From the NCBI GenBank assembly GCA_030745955.1, contig JASLNQ010000119.1, forward strand, positions 1 through 6,851: DNA of 6,851 nucleotides. The letters are read 5' to 3'. The notes under the pieces are model-generated. The model did no database searches. It was not told the DNA's origin and saw only the letters and a list, made by a program, of their open reading frames with translations. A program made the translations under genes and the position numbers. Of the stretch, positions 5,264 to 6,851 are shown piece by piece; positions within the stretch are counted from its first letter, which is position 1, and every line of letters starts with the position of its first letter. The stretch is from Dehalococcoidia bacterium (lineage in GTDB: Bacteria; Chloroflexota; Dehalococcoidia; UBA1151; UBA1328).

Positions 5264-6851
5264 TTAACCCCCCGGTTCGCCTGCAAGCGAGGCCCTGACA
5301 ATCTCTTCTGCGGCGTCGAGTGCGGTTGTCAGTTGGTCGGCGTTCTTGCCACCGGCCTGCGCAACGCCCGAACTGCCGCCGCCACCGCCACCCATTCGCT
5401 TGGCGATCTCGCGGGCGATATTCCCGGCATGGATGCCTGCTTTTACCGTGTCATCGGTCGCCATCACGATGACCATGGGCCGGTCGCCTATGACGCTGCC
5501 AAGAATGACGACGCCCTTGCCAATCTGGTTCTTGAGGTGGTCACCGGTCTTTCGCAGTGCGCCCGCGTTCGAGGCCGGAACTTCACCGACCTCCACGTGG
5601 ACGGTGGTGCCGGCCGCTTCGACATCGAAGCCTTTTGCAGAACTGTTCGAATCCCCGCCGACGCTGGCCTGCAGCAGTTGTTCTTCGAGTTGCGCGACCT
5701 GTTTGCGGGCCTGGTCGAGGTCGCCGGTCAGCGCGTCCACCCGGTTAGTCACCTCTGAAATGGGAACGCGGAACTTCGTTGCGACATCATCGAGCGCTCC
5801 GAACCGGTCGTAGATCGCCTTCTCGGAAGCCAGCCCGGTGATCGCCTCCATGCGCCGCATGCCGGAGCCGATGCCCGCTTCGGAAACGATCACGAACGTC
5901 CCGATGCCGCCAGTGTGGTCCATATGAGTACCGCCGCAGAGTTCGTAGCTCCAGGGGGCGTCGATCTTGATGGTGCGGACCTCGTTTTCATAGGTGTCGC
6001 CGAAAAACGCCAGCGCGCCTTCTTCGACCGCCTCGCCGTAGGTTGTCCAGTGCACCTCGACGGGTCGGTTCAGCCTTATCTTTTCGTTTACACGATCCTG
6101 CACCGCCCTGATCTCTTCTTTCGTCAGGGCCTGCATGTTTGTGAAGTCGAAACGCAGCCGGTCGGCGTCCACCACCGATCCTGCCTGCCGCACGTGGCTG
6201 CCGATGATTTCCCGCAGCGCGGCGTGCACCAGGTGGGTGGCGGTGTGATTGCGCCGGATGCGTTCGCGGCGGTCTCCGTCGACCGTGGCCGTTACGGTTG
6301 CGCCCTGCGTGGGCGAGCCCGAGGTGACAGTGCCGAAGTGGACGTTTACGTGGCCGTACGGCGCCTGCGTGTCGGTCACCGCAATCTCGAAGCCGTCACC
6401 GGCAATCGTCCCGGCGTCACCCACCTGGCCTCCGCGGGCGGCGTAGAACGGTGTTTCGTCCAGTACCAGTGCGATTTCCTGGCCTTCACTGGCGGAATCG
6501 ACGGCTTCTCCGTCGACGACGACAGCTGCGATTGCCGTGTTTGAGACGAGGGTTTCATAACCGACGAACGGGGTGTCTTCGATACCCAGTTCGTCGTAAA
6601 CGCGTGTGGTATCGATATCGCCACCGAAGCCGCCGGCAGCGCGGCCACGGGCGCGCTGGCTCTCCATCTCGACGCCGAACCCGGTCCGGTCGGTGGTCAA
6701 CTGGGCGTTACCGGCAACTTCTTCGGTCACCTCGATGGGGTAGCCATAGGTGTCATAGAGAACAAAGGCCTCTGCGCCAGAGATGCGGTCCCGCCAGGCC
6801 CTCACCTCGTCGTCGTCGTCCGTGCTTGCGAGTCGTTCGATCTCGGCTATC
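5264..6851 (-). CDS. alaS: Alanine--tRNA ligase, C-terminal part (5' end outside window)
   Basis: Charges tRNA-Ala and edits mischarged Ser or Gly. The frame is open to the right edge, giving 528 visible residues; a GTG at 6805 is an internal Val codon, not the start. The class II catalytic core, roughly the first 380 residues, is missing. Counting from the edge, LYDTYGYP (31-38) ends the tRNA-binding region. The editing domain follows, with zinc-site pairs His202/His206 (NHTATH) and Cys305/His309 (CGGTH), and the GIGSGMRRMEAITG block. A short coiled coil lies near 370-395. The C-terminal DHHA1 (C-Ala) domain has the Gly run at 487-492 and AQAGGKNADQL. A run of four Asp followed by Glu (11-15) is a local acidic linker. 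It is the most upstream visible gene of the minus-strand train. Confidence 0.97.
   Translation of the reverse strand, partial: IAEIERLASTDDDDEVRAWRDRISGAEAFVLYDTYGYPIEVTEEVAGNAQLTTDRTGFGVEMESQRARGRAAGGFGGDIDTTRVYDELGIEDTPFVGYETLVSNTAIAAVVVDGEAVDSASEGQEIALVLDETPFYAARGGQVGDAGTIAGDGFEIAVTDTQAPYGHVNVHFGTVTSGSPTQGATVTATVDGDRRERIRRNHTATHLVHAALREIIGSHVRQAGSVVDADRLRFDFTNMQALTKEEIRAVQDRVNEKIRLNRPVEVHWTTYGEAVEEGALAFFGDTYENEVRTIKIDAPWSYELCGGTHMDHTGGIGTFVIVSEAGIGSGMRRMEAITGLASEKAIYDRFGALDDVATKFRVPISEVTNRVDALTGDLDQARKQVAQLEEQLLQASVGGDSNSSAKGFDVEAAGTTVHVEVGEVPASNAGALRKTGDHLKNQIGKGVVILGSVIGDRPMVIVMATDDTVKAGIHAGNIAREIAKRMGGGGGGSSGVAQAGGKNADQLTTALDAAEEIVRASLAGEPGG

Noticed and set aside
5346..6544. Several plus-strand open frames opposite alaS
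   Set aside because: All mirror conserved AlaRS editing and C-Ala domain sequence; the translations have no family features.
5264..6805. alaS as a complete 513-residue gene starting at the GTG at 6805
   Set aside because: The frame stays open to the right edge, the residues upstream fit AlaRS, and the catalytic core would be missing; the gene is cut by the window, not truncated.

Overview
This is an ordinary housekeeping stretch from a GC-rich bacterial chromosome (about 60-65% G+C by eye). It holds six recognisable genes and almost no free space. No mobile element, CRISPR array, tRNA, rRNA or defence system was seen, and I found no convincing new biological system. The gene set and protein motifs are clearly bacterial. 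The order alaS-ruvX-aroE-aroC-aroK-aroB resembles arrangements I know from Actinobacteria and some Chloroflexota. The AlaRS C-terminus and the AroB sequence feel closer to Chloroflexota, but this is an impression from memory and the phylum is uncertain.

Layout, left to right. Positions 1-88 are a leader with a perfect 12-bp stem-loop (7-36), a 13-base palindrome (37-49) and a T-rich stretch. They precede a plus-strand gene (89-841) for a nitrilase-superfamily carbon-nitrogen hydrolase of unknown substrate. A 40-bp convergent gap (842-881) follows. The rest of the window is one minus-strand gene train, read from right to left: alaS (5264 to beyond the right edge, 5' end missing), ruvX (4806-5228), aroE (3904-4755), aroC (2585-3769), aroK (1999-2553) and aroB (882-about 2006).

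The four aro genes make half of the shikimate pathway: AroB forms 3-dehydroquinate, AroE reduces 3-dehydroshikimate to shikimate, AroK phosphorylates shikimate, and AroC forms chorismate, the precursor of aromatic amino acids and folate. DAHP synthase, dehydroquinase (aroD/aroQ) and EPSP synthase (aroA) are not in the window and must lie elsewhere. Upstream in the same train are translation (AlaRS) and a RuvX/YqgF nuclease-fold protein, a pairing with alaS that is widely conserved.

Spacing is tight (8-nt overlap for aroK/aroB if the GTG start is right, 31 nt for aroC/aroK, 50 nt for ruvX/aroE, 35 nt for alaS/ruvX). The exception is the 134-nt aroE-aroC gap, which carries a perfect TATAAT on the minus strand and an A-rich, Shine-Dalgarno-poor leader. 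It is the best candidate for an internal promoter driving aroC-aroK-aroB.
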